Assembly: GCA_030528845.1 (NCBI GenBank)
Contig: JAUMYC010000045.1
Coordinates: 1 to 14,239, forward strand
DNA length: 14,239 nucleotides
Origin: Eubacteriales bacterium
GTDB taxonomy: Bacteria; Bacillota_A; Clostridia; Christensenellales; Aristaeellaceae
Direction: 5' to 3'
Numbering within the stretch: position 1 is the stretch's first letter; every line of letters starts with the position of its first letter. The notes below the pieces were generated by a model that was not told the origin of the DNA, searched no databases, and worked only from the letters and a program-made list of their open reading frames with translations. Both the position numbers and the translations under genes were made by a program. Below, one piece after another: positions 1 to 7,849 of this stretch.

Positions 1-176
1 TCCGCGGCGTTGTCATGAACCCGGTTGACCACCCGCACGGCGGCGGCGAAGGCCGCAGCCCGGTCGGCATGCCGGCTCCGATGTCCCCGTGGGGCAAGCC
101 CACTCAGGGCGTGAAGACCCGCAAGCACAAGAAGTATTCTGACAAGATGATTGTCAAGAAGGCCGGCAGCAAGTAA
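1..176 (+). CDS. rplB: 50S ribosomal protein L2 (3' end only)
   Basis: This is the C-terminal 57 residues of L2, cut by the left window edge; the first complete codon begins at base 3. L2 binds 23S rRNA next to the peptidyl-transferase centre and helps join the two subunits. The family hallmark [14 protein letters not shown] is intact, followed by the usual lysine-rich tail ([16 protein letters not shown]) ending in TAA. The residue just before that Met is Val, where Ala or Thr is common; this looks like a conservative change. rpsS follows after 16 nt, the normal S10-cluster order. Confidence 0.97.
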   Translation, partial: RGVVMNPVDHPHGGGEGRSPVGMPAPMSPWGKPTQGVKTRKHKKYSDKMIVKKAGSK

Positions 177-192
177 CAGGAGGCAATAAAAA

Positions 193-471
193 ATGAGCAG
201 ATCGGTTAAGAAAGGTCCGTACATTCAGGCCGCGCTTCTCGAGCGCGTGCAGGCCATGAATGAAAACGGCGATAAGAAGGTTCTTAAGACCTGGTCCCGC
301 TCCTCCACGATTTTTCCGGATTTCGTCGGCCACACCGTGGCTGTCCATGATGGACGCAAGCACGTTCCGGTTTACGTGACGGAAGACATGGTCGGACATA
401 AGTTCGGCGAGTTCGCCCCCACGCGTACCTTCAGGGGTCACGCAGGCGAAAAAGCCTCTGGCCGTAAGTGA
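193..471 (+). CDS. rpsS: 30S ribosomal protein S19
   Basis: S19 (92 aa, normal length) sits in the head of the small subunit, pairs with S13 and contacts A-site tRNA. The N-terminus [11 protein letters not shown] and the central [20 protein letters not shown] block are typical, and the C-terminal half keeps the basic [12 protein letters not shown] motif. The ATG is set by AGGAGG at 178-183, nine bases upstream. It lies between rplB and rplV as in nearly all bacteria. Nothing is unusual in length or sequence. Confidence 0.98.
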   Translation: MSRSVKKGPYIQAALLERVQAMNENGDKKVLKTWSRSSTIFPDFVGHTVAVHDGRKHVPVYVTEDMVGHKFGEFAPTRTFRGHAGEKASGRK

Positions 472-485
472 AGGAGTGAAATAAG

Positions 486-872
486 ATGGCAACTCGTATG
501 AAGGAAAAGGCGGCGGCTCACAAGGCCAGTGCGGACAAGCGTCCGCATGCCACCGTTAAGCATGTTCGCATTTCTCCCCGCAAGGTGAAGATCGTGGTCG
601 ATCTGATCCGCGGCAAGAAGGTTGACCAGGCGCAGGCGATCCTCGCCTACACGCCCAAGTCGGCGGCGCCGGTCGTTCTCAAGCTTCTGAATTCCGCCAT
701 TGCCAACGCTGAGAACAACCTGTCCATGAACCGTGACAGCCTGTACGTCGCGGAAGTCTATGCCAACCAGGGCATGACCATGAAGCGTTACTGGGCCCGT
801 TCCCACGGCAGGGCAGACCAGATCCTCAAGCGCACCAGCCACATCACCATCGTGCTCGACGAGGCGGAATAA
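486..872 (+). CDS. rplV: 50S ribosomal protein L22
   Basis: L22 binds 23S rRNA, and its long beta-hairpin lines the nascent-peptide exit tunnel. The core begins near residue 21 ([20 protein letters not shown]). The hairpin region [16 protein letters not shown] and the C-terminal [11 protein letters not shown] are present. At 128 aa it is longer than the common 110-115 because of an N-terminal basic, alanine-rich extension (about residues 1-20). AAGGAG at 471-476 lies nine bases before the ATG at 486 and overlaps the rpsS stop codon, supporting this start over the in-frame ATG at 498. Extended L22 N-termini occur in some Clostridia, so I read the extension as genuine. Confidence 0.97.
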   Translation: MATRMKEKAAAHKASADKRPHATVKHVRISPRKVKIVVDLIRGKKVDQAQAILAYTPKSAAPVVLKLLNSAIANAENNLSMNRDSLYVAEVYANQGMTMKRYWARSHGRADQILKRTSHITIVLDEAE

Positions 873-890
873 TCGAAGGAGGAGCAGAAA

Positions 891-1577
891 ATGGGTCAGA
901 AGATTAATCCCCACGGCGCACGCGTCGGTGTCATTCTTGATTGGAACACCAAGTGGTACGCCGGGAAGAAGGATTTCTCGAACAACCTGATCGAGGATTA
1001 CAACCTGCGCAAGATGCTCAAGGAAAAGCTGAACATGGCCGGCATCTCGCAGATCAATATCGACCGCAGCGGCGCGAAGATCGGCGTGAGCATCTTCACT
1101 GCCAAGCCGGGCATCGTCATCGGCAAGGGCGGCGCGGGCGTCGAAGCGCTCAAGAAGGAAATCGAGGAGTTCACCGGCAAGCAGGTCAACCTGAACATCA
1201 TGGAGATCAAGCAGCCGGACACCAACGCTCAGCTCGTGGCTGAGAACATTGCGCAGCAGCTGGAAAAGCGCGTCTCTTTCCGCCGCGCGATGAAGCAGGT
1301 CATCTCCCGCACCATGAAGGCCGGCGCGAAGGGCATTAAGACCACCGTCAGCGGCCGTCTGGGCGGCGCCGAAATCGCCCGCAGCGAAGGCTACCACGAA
1401 GGCAGCATCCCGCTGCAGACCCTGCGCGCCAACATCGACTACGGCTTTGCCGAGGCGAAGACGGCCTACGGCCGCATTGGCGTCAAGGTTTGGATCTACA
1501 AGGGCCAGGTTCTCCCGAAGGCGAAAAAGCCCGTGGAAGCCTACCCGGCCCGCATGAGGCAGGAAGGAGGAAAATAA
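891..1577 (+). CDS. rpsC: 30S ribosomal protein S3
   Basis: S3 is part of the mRNA entry channel on the small-subunit head. The 228-aa product starts [13 protein letters not shown], the universal S3 N-terminus. A type II KH domain follows, with the GxxG loop GKGG at about residues 78-81. The C-terminal domain carries [20 protein letters not shown] and [22 protein letters not shown] at 876-882 precedes the ATG. Its 3' end (GGAAGGAGG, 1562-1570) doubles as the ribosome-binding site of rplP, three bases downstream, so the two are probably translationally linked. Confidence 0.98.
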   Translation: MGQKINPHGARVGVILDWNTKWYAGKKDFSNNLIEDYNLRKMLKEKLNMAGISQINIDRSGAKIGVSIFTAKPGIVIGKGGAGVEALKKEIEEFTGKQVNLNIMEIKQPDTNAQLVAENIAQQLEKRVSFRRAMKQVISRTMKAGAKGIKTTVSGRLGGAEIARSEGYHEGSIPLQTLRANIDYGFAEAKTAYGRIGVKVWIYKGQVLPKAKKPVEAYPARMRQEGGK

Positions 1578-1580
1578 GCA

Positions 1581-2033
1581 ATGCTGATGCCCAAGAGAGT
1601 TAAGCGCCGCAAGGTTATGCGCGGCAGGATGAAGGGAAAGGCTCAGCGTGGCAATTTCCTTGCATACGGTGATTTCGGCCTGGTCGCTCTCGACCCCTGC
1701 TGGATCACCTCCAACCAGATCGAAGCGGCCCGTGTCGCCATGACCCGCTACACCAAGCGCGGCGGCCAGGTCTGGACGAAGATCTTCCCGGACAAGCCCG
1801 TGACCGCCAAGCCGGCCGAGACCCGAATGGGTTCCGGTAAGGGCGCTCCCGAATACTGGGTAGCGGTCGTCAAGCCGGGCCGTGTGCTCTTTGAGATCAA
1901 GGGCATCGCGCCGGAGATCGCCATGGAAGCCCTGCGCCTGGGCGGCCACAAGCTGCCGGTGCGCTGCAAGATCATTAAGAGAGAAAACGAGGCCGCTAAG
2001 GCCGTTACCGAGTCTGGTGGTGAAGAGCAGTGA
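1581..2033 (+). CDS. rplP: 50S ribosomal protein L16
   Basis: L16 helps position A-site tRNA at the base of the central protuberance. The start [17 protein letters not shown] is the standard Bacillota N-terminus. Other conserved blocks are [21 protein letters not shown], here interrupted as usual by no insertions, and [20 protein letters not shown]. At 150 aa it is slightly longer than the common 137-145 through an acidic, low-complexity tail (about residues 133-150, ending SGGEEQ). The SD lies inside the end of rpsC. The stop codon overlaps the GTG start of rpmC by four bases. Confidence 0.98.
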   Translation: MLMPKRVKRRKVMRGRMKGKAQRGNFLAYGDFGLVALDPCWITSNQIEAARVAMTRYTKRGGQVWTKIFPDKPVTAKPAETRMGSGKGAPEYWVAVVKPGRVLFEIKGIAPEIAMEALRLGGHKLPVRCKIIKRENEAAKAVTESGGEEQ

Positions 2034-2236
2034 AAAATAAGGAACTGAACGAACTCAAGGCAAAGTCCCTTCAGGAGCTCGATACCGACCTGAAGAACAA
2101 GAAGAACGAGCTGTTCACGCTCCGTTTCCAGCTGGCGACCGGCCAGCTCCAGAACACTGCGGCGATCCGCGAAGTGAAGCGCGATATCGCGAGGGTTAAG
2201 ACTGTCATCAGCCAGCGCGAAAAGGCGCAGGCCTAA
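2030..2236 (+). CDS. rpmC: 50S ribosomal protein L29
   Basis: L29 is a small helical-hairpin protein near the tunnel exit, next to L23, where it contacts factors such as trigger factor and SRP. The 68-residue product shows the expected two long helices and the family motif [17 protein letters not shown]. The start is GTG at 2030, overlapping the last four bases of rplP (GTGA), which points to translational coupling. The local SD is weaker than its neighbours (GGTGA at 2019-2023, six bases upstream). Confidence 0.97.
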   Translation: MKNKELNELKAKSLQELDTDLKNKKNELFTLRFQLATGQLQNTAAIREVKRDIARVKTVISQREKAQA

Positions 2237-2257
2237 AGAAAGGAGGCACCCCGATTT

Positions 2258-2533
2258 ATGAGCGAGGTTAAGGTAACTGAAAACCGCGGCATCCGCAAGA
2301 CCCGCGTCGGCGTTGTGGTCTCCGATAAGATGGACAAGACCATCACCGTCGAAATCCGCACCCGCGTCCGCCATCCCCTGTTTGGCAAGATCATGAACAG
2401 CACCGCCCGCTTTAAGGCGCACGACGAGAACAACGAATGCGGCATCGGTGACACCGTCCGCATCATGGAAACCAGGCCGCTGAGCAAGACCAAGCGCTGG
2501 CGTCTGGTAGAGATCGTCGAAAAGGCGAAGTAA
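2258..2533 (+). CDS. rpsQ: 30S ribosomal protein S17
   Basis: S17 is an OB-fold protein that binds 16S rRNA early in 30S assembly. The 91-aa sequence has the classic blocks [19 protein letters not shown], then HPLFGKIM, and further on the signature [20 protein letters not shown]. An N-terminal stretch of about eight residues (MSEVKVTE) precedes the conserved core. AAAGGAGG at 2239-2246 is 11 bases from the ATG, a slightly long but acceptable spacing. Confidence 0.98.
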   Translation: MSEVKVTENRGIRKTRVGVVVSDKMDKTITVEIRTRVRHPLFGKIMNSTARFKAHDENNECGIGDTVRIMETRPLSKTKRWRLVEIVEKAK

Positions 2534-2552
2534 GCACAAGGAGGCAACTAAA

Positions 2553-2921
2553 ATGATTCAACCGCAAACCCGACTGAAGGTTGCCGATAATTCCGGCGCG
2601 AAGGAAATCATGTGCTTCCGCGTGCTCGGCGGCTCTTTCCGCCGCGCGGCCGGCATCGGCGACGTCATCGTCGCTTCCGTTAAGTCCGCTCAGCCCGGCA
2701 GCACTGTGAAGAAGGGCGACGTTGTCAAGGCCGTTATCGTGCGCACTGTGAAGCAGTATCGCCGCCCGGACGGCACCTACATCCGCTTTGACGACAACGC
2801 GGCCGTTATCATCAACGACCAGAAGCAGCCCCGCGGCACCCGCATCTTTGGGCCCGTGGCACGTGAGCTCCGCGAAAAGGATTACATGAAGATCATTTCG
2901 CTCGCTCCCGAAGTGCTGTAA
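2553..2921 (+). CDS. rplN: 50S ribosomal protein L14
   Basis: L14 (122 aa, exactly the usual length) lies at the subunit interface, forms intersubunit bridges with 16S rRNA and is the contact for silencing factor RsfS. The sequence starts [19 protein letters not shown], continues with [20 protein letters not shown] and ends with [20 protein letters not shown], all highly conserved. AAGGAGG at 2538-2544 sets the ATG. The stop codon at 2919-2921 is immediately followed by the SD of rplX. Confidence 0.99.
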   Translation: MIQPQTRLKVADNSGAKEIMCFRVLGGSFRRAAGIGDVIVASVKSAQPGSTVKKGDVVKAVIVRTVKQYRRPDGTYIRFDDNAAVIINDQKQPRGTRIFGPVARELREKDYMKIISLAPEVL

Positions 2922-2922
2922 T

Positions 2923-2928
2923 GGAGGT
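2923..2928 (+). promoter_or_regulatory. Ribosome-binding site that decides the rplX start
   Basis: GGAGGT lies seven bases before the GTG at 2936. The in-frame ATG at 2921 overlaps this site, so it would have no SD of its own, which argues for the GTG. Confidence 0.85.
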
Positions 2929-2935
2929 ACGAACT

Positions 2936-3271
2936 GTGAATAAACTGCATGTCAAGACCGGCGATACCGTTATGGTTATGACCGGCAAAGATAAGGGCAC
3001 CAAGGGCAAGGTCACCAAGGCCTTCCCGGCGACCGGCAAGATCATTGTTGAAGGCGTTGCTCTGGTCAAGAGGCATCAGAAGGCTCGTATGCAGGGCCAG
3101 CAGAGCGGCATCATCACCAAGGAAGCCGCCATCGACGCCAGCAATGTCAACATTGTCTGCCCCAAGTGCGGCAAGCCCACCCGCGTCGGCCACAAGTTTG
3201 TGCAGGTCGGCGACAAGAACGTGAAGGTTCGCGTCTGCAAGAAGGCTAACTGCGGCGCGCAGATCGACTGA
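2936..3271 (+). CDS. rplX: 50S ribosomal protein L24, zinc-ribbon-like form
   Basis: L24 initiates 50S assembly and lies near the tunnel exit. I place the start at GTG 2936, not the in-frame ATG 2921, because GGAGGT (2923-2928) fits only the GTG and because L24 usually begins just before the KTGDTV motif. That gives 111 aa. The N-terminal KOW motif runs from about residue 6 to 32 ([20 protein letters not shown]). The C-terminal half has four cysteines, C75, C78, C101 and C106 (CPKC ... CKKANC). L24 proteins with a CxxC...CxxC pair are known; here the second pair is spaced CX4C, so zinc binding is likely but not certain. Confidence 0.96.
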   Translation: MNKLHVKTGDTVMVMTGKDKGTKGKVTKAFPATGKIIVEGVALVKRHQKARMQGQQSGIITKEAAIDASNVNIVCPKCGKPTRVGHKFVQVGDKNVKVRVCKKANCGAQID

Positions 3272-3291
3272 CGGAGAGGGAGGAAACAACA

Positions 3292-3834
3292 GTGGCAAGG
3301 CTGAAGGATAAGTATCTCTCCGAAGTTGTCCCGGCGCTTCAGCAGAGATTTGCATACAAGAACATCAACGAAGTTCCGAAGCTCGAAAAGATCGTCATCA
3401 ACATGGGTCTGGGCGATTGCAAGGACAACGCCAAGGCTCTGGAAGTGGCCGTTTCTGAACTGGGCCAGATCGCCGGTCAGAAGCCCCTGGTCACCAAGGC
3501 CAAGAAGAGCGTTGCTAACTTCAAGCTCCGTCAGGGTATGAACGTAGGTGCTAAGGTCACCCTGCGTGGCGCCCGTATGGAAGAATTCATTGACAAGCTG
3601 GTCAATATCGCTCTGCCCCGCGTGCGCGACTTCCGTGGCGTATCCGGCAAGGCATTTGATGGCCGCGGCAACTATGCCCTGGGCGTCAAGGAACAGCTGA
3701 TCTTCCCCGAAATCGAGTACGACAAGGTGGACAAGATCCGCGGTATGGAAATGATCTTCGTCACTTCTGCGAAGACCGACGAAGAAGCCAAGGAACTGCT
3801 GCGTCTGATGGGCATGCCGTTCCAGCAGGCATAA
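3292..3834 (+). CDS. rplE: 50S ribosomal protein L5
   Basis: L5 binds 5S rRNA together with L18 and forms part of the central protuberance. At 180 aa it matches the usual length of about 179. Conserved blocks are [15 protein letters not shown], then [23 protein letters not shown] and [10 protein letters not shown], ending [15 protein letters not shown]. The start is GTG with GGGAGG at 3278-3283, eight bases upstream. The gap to rplX is only 20 nt, too small for an elaborate leader of the kind S8 uses at this junction in E. coli. Confidence 0.98.
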   Translation: MARLKDKYLSEVVPALQQRFAYKNINEVPKLEKIVINMGLGDCKDNAKALEVAVSELGQIAGQKPLVTKAKKSVANFKLRQGMNVGAKVTLRGARMEEFIDKLVNIALPRVRDFRGVSGKAFDGRGNYALGVKEQLIFPEIEYDKVDKIRGMEMIFVTSAKTDEEAKELLRLMGMPFQQA

Positions 3835-3850
3835 TGAGGAGGATTTAAGC

Positions 3851-4036
3851 GTGGCTAAGACAAGTTTGAAAGTAAAGCAGTCGAGAACGCCCAAGTTCTC
3901 CACCCGCGCCTATACTCGCTGCCGCATCTGCGGTCGTCCGCACTCTGTTCTTCGCAAGTACGGCATCTGCCGCGTTTGCTTCCGTGAACTGGCCTACAAG
4001 GGCGAGATTCCCGGAGTGAGGAAAGCCAGCTGGTAA
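3851..4036 (+). CDS. rpsN: 30S ribosomal protein S14, zinc (type Z) form
   Basis: S14 sits in the 30S head next to S3 and S10. The 61-aa size and the cysteine set C24, C27, C40 and C43 (CRIC ... CRVC, a CX2C-X12-CX2C zinc ribbon) identify the short zinc-binding form, typical of the main-operon copy in Bacillota. The C-terminus REL(A)[13 protein letters not shown] is diagnostic. The start is GTG with AGGAGG at 3837-3842, eight bases away. Many genomes keep a second, zinc-free S14 elsewhere for zinc starvation; none is in this window. Confidence 0.98.
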   Translation: MAKTSLKVKQSRTPKFSTRAYTRCRICGRPHSVLRKYGICRVCFRELAYKGEIPGVRKASW

Positions 4037-4063
4037 GGCAACATCGGAAGGAGGTAATTCCTA

Positions 4064-4462
4064 GTGCTTATGAACGATCCCATTGCGGATATGCTCACTC
4101 GAATCCGCAACGCTCAGGTTGCACGCCATGAACAGGTTCTGATGCCCGCCTCCAACATGAAGAAGGCGATCGCGAAGATCCTGCTCGAGGAAGGCTACAT
4201 CAAGAGCGTGGATTATATTGACGACGGCCTGCAGGGCCAGATCAAGATTGCTATCAAGTATGCTCAGGGCAAGCAGCCCGTGATCAAGGGCCTCAAGCGC
4301 ATTTCCAAGCCGGGCCTGCGCGTCTATGCCAAGTCCGATGAGATCCCGAAGGTTCTCGGCGGCCTGGGTATCGCGATTGTCTCTACTTCCAAGGGCGTTA
4401 TGTCCGACAGGGAAGCCCGCAAGGCCGGCATCGGCGGCGAAGTCCTCGCCTACGTCTGGTAA
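4064..4462 (+). CDS. rpsH: 30S ribosomal protein S8
   Basis: S8 (132 aa) binds the central domain of 16S rRNA, and in E. coli it also represses the spc operon. The N-terminus [20 protein letters not shown] and the C-terminal [20 protein letters not shown] block are both intact. I prefer GTG 4064 (giving MLMNDP, like the MVMTDP of Bacillus) over the ATG at 4070, because GGAAGGAGG (4046-4054) is nine bases from the GTG but 15 from the ATG. No obvious mimic of its rRNA site is seen around rplX or rplE. Confidence 0.97.
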   Translation: MLMNDPIADMLTRIRNAQVARHEQVLMPASNMKKAIAKILLEEGYIKSVDYIDDGLQGQIKIAIKYAQGKQPVIKGLKRISKPGLRVYAKSDEIPKVLGGLGIAIVSTSKGVMSDREARKAGIGGEVLAYVW

Positions 4463-4483
4463 GAAAGCAGGAGGTGCACAGAT

Positions 4484-5023
4484 ATGTCCCGAATCGGCAA
4501 GCTTCCGATCGCCGTCCCCGCAGGGGTAACGGTCACTGTTTCGGAAGACAACACCGTCTCGGTCAAGGGCCCGAAGGGCACGCTCGTCCAGAAGGTGAAT
4601 TCTGATATCATCATCAAGCAGGAAAACGGCGTGCTGCTCGTGCAGCGCCCGTCCGATAACAAGGCGCATCGCGCCATGCACGGCCTGTATCGTACGCTGA
4701 TCAACAACATGGTCACCGGCGTGACCGCGGGCTTCAGCAAGACCCTCCTGATGGAAGGCGTCGGCTATCGCGCGCAGGCTGCCGGCAACAAGCTGACTCT
4801 GAGCGTCGGCTTCTCTCATCCGGTCGAGATCGAAAAGAAGGACGTCTCCTTTGAGACTCCCGCTCCGACCACCATCGTTGTCAAGGGCATCGACAAGCAG
4901 GCTGTCGGCCAGACCGCGGCTGAGATCCGTTCCATCCGCAAGCCCGAACCGTATCTGGGCAAGGGCATCCGCTATGAGAACGAGCACATCCGCCGCAAGG
5001 AAGGCAAGGCCGGTAAGAAGTAA
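4484..5023 (+). CDS. rplF: 50S ribosomal protein L6
   Basis: L6 has two similar alpha/beta domains and lies near the factor-binding site below the L7/L12 stalk. The 179-aa product starts [17 protein letters not shown], contains the linker region [16 protein letters not shown] at about residues 84-99, and ends with the family signature [20 protein letters not shown] and a KAGKK tail. AGGAGGTG at 4469-4476 is seven bases before the ATG. Length and order are standard. Confidence 0.98.
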   Translation: MSRIGKLPIAVPAGVTVTVSEDNTVSVKGPKGTLVQKVNSDIIIKQENGVLLVQRPSDNKAHRAMHGLYRTLINNMVTGVTAGFSKTLLMEGVGYRAQAAGNKLTLSVGFSHPVEIEKKDVSFETPAPTTIVVKGIDKQAVGQTAAEIRSIRKPEPYLGKGIRYENEHIRRKEGKAGKK

Positions 5024-5041
5024 GAAGGGAGTGTTCGCTAA

Positions 5042-5410
5042 ATGTTTAGCAAGCGCGACAAGAATGAAATTCGCGTAATTCGTCATGAGCGCGTCCGCAA
5101 GAAGATCAGCGGCACGCCCGAAAGGCCGAGACTGAGCGTGTATCGCAGCAACATGCACATCTACGCTCAGATCATCGACGACGTGGCCGGCAAGACGCTG
5201 TGCGCCGCCTCCACCGTGGAGAAGGACATCGCAGCGCAGATCGGCGAAGAGAACAAGAAGGGCGCTGCCAAGCTGGTCGGCAAGATCGTGGCTGAGCGCG
5301 CGCTCAACGCCGGCATCAAGGAAGTTGTCTTTGACCGCGGCGGTTACATCTACACCGGCCGAGTTGCAGAACTCGCCGCCGGCGCTCGCGAAGGCGGGCT
5401 GGACTTCTAA
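5042..5410 (+). CDS. rplR: 50S ribosomal protein L18
   Basis: L18 binds 5S rRNA and attaches it to the 50S together with L5. The 122-aa product has the expected basic N-terminus ([20 protein letters not shown]), then [20 protein letters not shown], and the C-terminal block [20 protein letters not shown] ending REGGLDF. AAGGGAGTG at 5025-5033 precedes the ATG by eight bases. It sits between rplF and rpsE as usual. Confidence 0.98.
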   Translation: MFSKRDKNEIRVIRHERVRKKISGTPERPRLSVYRSNMHIYAQIIDDVAGKTLCAASTVEKDIAAQIGEENKKGAAKLVGKIVAERALNAGIKEVVFDRGGYIYTGRVAELAAGAREGGLDF

Positions 5411-5429
5411 TTGAGGAGGGAGTACGCTA

Positions 5430-5936
5430 ATGCAGCGCAGAGATAGGGACGAGCTTCAGAGCGAGTTCAAAGAGAAACTGGTTGCTGTAAACCGCGTCAG
5501 CAAGACTGTTAAGGGTGGCCGCAACATGCGCTTCTCCGCTCTGATGGTCGTGGGCGACGAAAAGGGCCGCGTTGGCTGCGGCATGGGCAAGTCGGTGGAA
5601 ATTCCGGACGCGATCCGCAAGGGCACCGATGACGCCAAGAAGAATATGATCACTGTTCCGATGTCCGGAACCACCATCCCGCACGAGGCGATCGGCACCT
5701 TCGGCACCGCTCGCGTCATGCTCCTGCCCGCTCCGGAAGGTACCGGCGTCATCGCCGGCGGCTCCGTCCGTGCGGTCATCGAAGCTTGCGGCATCAAGGA
5801 CATCTACACCAAGCTGCTGGGCACCAACAACCCGATCAACGCCGCCAAGGCCACGATCGAGGGTCTGAGCGCCCTGCGCTCCCCGGAAGAAGTCGCGCGT
5901 CTGCGCGGCAAGTCCGTGGAAGAGATTCTGGGCTGA
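5430..5936 (+). CDS. rpsE: 30S ribosomal protein S5
   Basis: S5 acts at the mRNA entry channel and contributes to decoding accuracy with S4, encoded further down this cluster. The N-terminal double-stranded-RNA-binding-like domain (about residues 12-75) contains [20 protein letters not shown] and [17 protein letters not shown]. The C-terminal domain has [19 protein letters not shown] and [17 protein letters not shown]. The length of 168 aa is normal. GAGGAGGGAG at 5413-5422 sets the ATG at 5430. Confidence 0.98.
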   Translation: MQRRDRDELQSEFKEKLVAVNRVSKTVKGGRNMRFSALMVVGDEKGRVGCGMGKSVEIPDAIRKGTDDAKKNMITVPMSGTTIPHEAIGTFGTARVMLLPAPEGTGVIAGGSVRAVIEACGIKDIYTKLLGTNNPINAAKATIEGLSALRSPEEVARLRGKSVEEILG

Positions 5937-5950
5937 GGAGGTAGTAAGAA

Positions 5951-6139
5951 ATGAAGCTGAAGATTACGCAGACCAAATCTACTATCGCCGCCCTGAAGAA
6001 TCACAAGGCGACCATCGCCGCTCTGGGCCTTCGCAAGATCGGCCAGAGCGTCATCAAAAACGACGATCCTGCGATCCGCGGCATGATCTTCACTGTGAAG
6101 CACATGGTCAAGGTCGAGGAAATCGAGGAGGAACAGTAA
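5951..6139 (+). CDS. rpmD: 50S ribosomal protein L30
   Basis: L30 is a small 50S protein, here 62 aa, the usual bacterial size. The core [20 protein letters not shown] then [20 protein letters not shown] matches the family signature, followed by a short acidic tail (VEEIEEEQ). AGGAGGT at 5936-5942 overlaps the rpsE stop and lies eight bases before the ATG. The TAA is directly followed by the rplO ATG with no gap, so coupling is likely. Confidence 0.97.
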   Translation: MKLKITQTKSTIAALKNHKATIAALGLRKIGQSVIKNDDPAIRGMIFTVKHMVKVEEIEEEQ

Positions 6140-6580
6140 ATGAAGTTGAATGATCTGTTCCCGGCACCCGGTTCCACCACCGCCCCCAAGAGGCTCGGTC
6201 GTGGCATCGGTTCCGGTCTGGGCAAGACTTCCGGCAAGGGCCACAAGGGCGCCAAGGCGCGCTCCGGCGGCGGCAAGCGCCCGGGCTTTGAAGGCGGCCA
6301 GATGCCTCTGGTTCGTCGTCTGCCGATCCGTGGTTTCACCAACCACTTCCGCAAGGTTTATGCGGCTGTCAACGTGAGCCGTCTGGACGTCTTTGAAGAC
6401 GGCGCCACCGTCAATCCGGAAGATCTCATCATCGCCGGCATCATCAAGAACCCGCTGGATGGGATCAAGATCATGGGCGACGGCGAGATCGACAGGAAGC
6501 TGACCGTTCGCGCGCAGAAATTTACTGCCGCCGCCAAGGAGAAGATCGAAGCGGCCGGAGGGAAGGCCGAGGTGATCTAA
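6140..6580 (+). CDS. rplO: 50S ribosomal protein L15
   Basis: L15 is a late-assembly 50S protein with a long glycine- and arginine-rich N-terminal arm that threads into 23S rRNA. The 146-aa product shows this arm ([20 protein letters not shown] and [14 protein letters not shown]) and a C-terminal globular domain including [19 protein letters not shown]. Its SD (GAGGAGG, 6125-6131) lies inside rpmD. Its own 3' end supplies the unusually complete SD GAGGTGATC (6569-6577) for secY. Confidence 0.98.
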   Translation: MKLNDLFPAPGSTTAPKRLGRGIGSGLGKTSGKGHKGAKARSGGGKRPGFEGGQMPLVRRLPIRGFTNHFRKVYAAVNVSRLDVFEDGATVNPEDLIIAGIIKNPLDGIKIMGDGEIDRKLTVRAQKFTAAAKEKIEAAGGKAEVI

Positions 6581-6581
6581 C

Positions 6582-7847
6582 ATGTTGGAAACGCTGCGTA
6601 ACGCATGGAAGATCGTAGAACTGCGCAAAAAGCTGCTGTACACTGTCGGCATGCTGCTGATCTACCGCCTCCTGTGCTTCGTACCGACTCCCGGCGTGGA
6701 TCTTGCAGCCGTGCAGTCCGTTGCTTCGAGCTTTGGCCTGCTGGACTACATCAACTCCATGACCGGCTCCAATCTTGCTAACTTCACCATCATGGCGATG
6801 GGCATCACGCCTTACATCAACGCCAGCATTATCATGCAGCTGCTCACCGTCGCCATTCCGAAGCTGGAAGAGCTCCAGAAGGAAGGCGAAGAGGGCCGCA
6901 AGAAGATCGCTCAGATCACTCGCTTTGTGACCGTCGGCCTCGGCTTTGTGCAGGCTGTCGCGCTCTCCGCGGGCCTGGGCGCCGCCCATGGCTTCGGCAG
7001 CCATGTGCTCATCGGCATCTGCCTCGCCGCCGGCACCGCTCTTGCGATGTGGATCGGCGAGCGCATCACCAAGGAAGGTATCGGCAACGGTATCTCCCTG
7101 CTGATCATGGCCGGTATCATTGCCAACATCGCCGGCTACGTCGCCAGCATGATCGTCAGCCTCTTCAACTTTGAGGCGATCGCGCAGGGCCTCGTCAATC
7201 CCTGGCTCTTCATCCCCGTTGTTCTGATCAGCCTCGTTCTGATCGTGGGCGTCGTGTTTGTGAACCGCGGCGAGAGGCGCATCCCCGTGCAGTATGCCAA
7301 GCGCGTTGTCGGCCGTAAGATGTACGGCGGCCAGTCCTCCTACATCCCGCTGCGTGTGGATGCCTCCGGCGTTCTGCCGCTGATCTTCGCATCCTCCATC
7401 ATGCAGTTCCCGGCGATCATCTTCGGTCTGTTCCCGAACAGCGCGATCAACACCTGGTGGTCCACGCATGTCAATATGTACAGCTTCGGCTACCAGATCA
7501 TCTTCGCTCTGATGATCGTTGGCTTCACCTACTTCTACTCTTCCATGACGTTCAACCCGGCGGACATCGCCAAGAACATCAAGGAAAACGGCGGCTCCAT
7601 CCCCGGCATCCGTCAGGGCAAGCCCACCGAAGAGTATATTCGCAAAATTTCCACCCGCATCACCCTGTTCGACGGTATCTATCTGGCTGTTCTCGCCTGC
7701 GTTCCGACCGCTATCGCGGCTCTGACCGGCGTGACTCTGCCCTTTGCCGCCTCCTCCCTGCTGATCGCGGTCTCCGTTGCGACGGAAACCACCAAGCAGA
7801 TCGAGAGCGAACTGATGATGCACCATTATAAGGGGTTCCTGAAGTAA
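6582..7847 (+). CDS. secY: Preprotein translocase channel subunit SecY
   Basis: SecY forms the membrane channel through which SecA-driven and co-translational export passes, with SecE and SecG. The 421-aa sequence has the expected ten hydrophobic segments. Family signatures are GITPYINASIIMQLLTVAIP at residues 74-93 (TM2), the ERITKEGIGNGISLLIMAGI region at 160-179 (TM4), the cytoplasmic NRGERRIPVQYAKR loop at 228-241, and FNPADIAKNIKENGG then PGIRQGKPTEEYI before TM9. In the conserved GIRPG turn that helps engage SecA, the Arg (R344) is kept but the Pro is Gln. The SD is GAGGTGAT at 6569-6576. The spc-cluster position after rplO is standard. Confidence 0.98.
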   Translation: MLETLRNAWKIVELRKKLLYTVGMLLIYRLLCFVPTPGVDLAAVQSVASSFGLLDYINSMTGSNLANFTIMAMGITPYINASIIMQLLTVAIPKLEELQKEGEEGRKKIAQITRFVTVGLGFVQAVALSAGLGAAHGFGSHVLIGICLAAGTALAMWIGERITKEGIGNGISLLIMAGIIANIAGYVASMIVSLFNFEAIAQGLVNPWLFIPVVLISLVLIVGVVFVNRGERRIPVQYAKRVVGRKMYGGQSSYIPLRVDASGVLPLIFASSIMQFPAIIFGLFPNSAINTWWSTHVNMYSFGYQIIFALMIVGFTYFYSSMTFNPADIAKNIKENGGSIPGIRQGKPTEEYIRKISTRITLFDGIYLAVLACVPTAIAALTGVTLPFAASSLLIAVSVATETTKQIESELMMHHYKGFLK

Positions 7848-7849
7848 GT

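Noticed and set aside
438..1949. A 503-codon open frame on the minus strand opposite rplV, rpsC and rplP
   Set aside because: It is antisense to three certain genes and has low-complexity Leu/Asp/His/Val composition typical of a GC-rich codon shadow, with no recognisable domain.
3241..3300. S8 repressor site at rplX-rplE, as in E. coli
   Set aside because: The gap is only 20 nt and I see no helix resembling the S8 rRNA site.
6522..7826. A 434-codon minus-strand open frame opposite secY
   Set aside because: It is hydrophilic, His/Asp-rich sequence mirroring secY codons, with no SD-supported start seen and no domain.
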